Position numbers and translations under genes: made by a program | Notes under the pieces: generated by a model | The model's database searches: none | Told to the model about the DNA's origin: nothing | What the model saw: only the letters and a program-made list of their open reading frames with translations | Shown here: positions 63,308 through 64,000 of the stretch, in pieces | How positions within the stretch are numbered: the stretch's first letter is position 1 | Layout: each line of letters opens with the position of its first letter | Assembly: GCA_033065855.1 (NCBI GenBank) | Contig: JAVXUO010001488.1 | Location: 992,001 to 1,056,000, forward strand | DNA: 64,000 nucleotides | Origin: Escallonia rubra | Taxonomy: Eukaryota; Streptophyta; Magnoliopsida; Escalloniales; Escalloniaceae | Direction: 5' to 3'

Positions 63308-64000
63308 CTTTCCCCGGTGAGGTGGTGTGCTGGGAAGATGAGATCCAGGAGCTTCAAAGGAGAACTTTGTTCCAACTCGGAATTGGGAACAAGATTTTGG
63401 GTTTGGTGGTTGTTCAATACAACAGAGACGGGGGCCGGGATGAGGACCGGCGGAGGCCTAAAACCCTAGTGCGGCAGAGAGAGAGAGAAAATGTTGGTGG
63501 GATGTGAGTGAGGGCCACTGGCAAAGAGCAGGCGCTACAATCCAAGGCCACTTTTGTTTATACGGCACGTGGCACCCTGCTTTTGTCTCTACTCTTGGAA
63601 TACTGAATCCTATTTAATTAATTAATTAATTATTATTATTGCTTTGAAAATCTAATGTCTAGACATAGAAATTAATATTGTTGTTCATATGCTTTAGACG
63701 CGGAATCCTTATTACTATACGGTGTAGATTTAAAAATGTATCGTATCACGTTACAATTCTATATGTACAACAAAAAATTATAAGAGGGTAACAAACATAT
63801 GCAAAAAGAACTCCACCCGTAATAATAGATGGGAGAGGGAGAGAGAGAGGAAGAGGATATATTCTAGCAGCCGAAGGAGTGAACGAGGACCTAAGGGGAG
63901 TGAAAATAGCATTTGTAATTGATGATGACAATCCCTGATCGTTAAATATGACTAGTGAAAATTATCCAAAAACCTTGAACAGCAAACTTGACAGCACTTC
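63308..64000. other. Leader exon and promoter region of the RETICULATA-related gene
   Basis: Just beyond the leader exon there is an AAACCCTAG element (63461-63469 region, read on the plus strand), common in promoters and leaders of plant growth-related genes, next to a GA run. Farther out lies a TTAA-repeat stretch around 63614-63634 and a second GA-rich stretch near 63835-63850. No other gene seen. Confidence 0.5.

Overview
The window is nuclear DNA of a flowering plant, most likely a eudicot. Genes are broken by many GT-AG introns, the intergenic and intronic DNA is AT-rich, and the transposon debris (L1-type LINEs, a tRNA-derived SINE, MITEs, a small LTR element) is typical of plants. Every recognised protein belongs to a plant family. 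I see no prokaryotic operon, CRISPR array, rRNA or functional tRNA gene.

Layout. 1-159 (+): last exon of an acid-phosphatase-like gene cut by the window edge. 2955-4556 (-): a plant protein of unknown function with degenerate internal repeats. 5066-11680: a transposon cluster with two 5'-truncated LINEs, each in clear target-site duplications, and a small inverted-repeat element between them. 12005-16631 (+): vacuolar H+-ATPase subunit E, six exons. 17478-about 21345 (-): an NPH3/RPT2-like BTB protein of the At3g08570 type, convergent with the ATPase gene. 21346-24319: gene-poor DNA with a SINE and a long G run. 24320-29838 (+): plastid GNAT acetyltransferase of the NSI/SNAT type. 32326-44596 and 47399-58488 (+): two tandem, apparently intact LRR receptor kinases of subfamily VIII-1 (At1g06840-like), 20 exons each. 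61477-62601 (-): a chloroplast RETICULATA-related (DUF3411) protein with a probable intron in its 5' leader.

The genes do not form a pathway; this is an ordinary stretch of plant chromosome. The related pair is the receptor kinases. By exon-by-exon reading I get 960 and 951 residues, and 16 of 20 coding exons have the same length in both copies, so the duplication copied the whole gene and both copies stayed under selection. Both keep the glycine-rich loop, HRD and DFG motifs, and both keep paired cysteines outside the membrane.

Splice sites were placed by eye from reading frame, GT-AG signals and remembered family sequences. The least certain points are the first exons of the NPH3-like and GNAT genes. 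I found no strong case for a wholly new system. The most useful leads are the unknown repeat protein, the foldback sequence behind the second kinase, and the nested LTR insertion that uses a duplicated intron segment as its own empty-site control.
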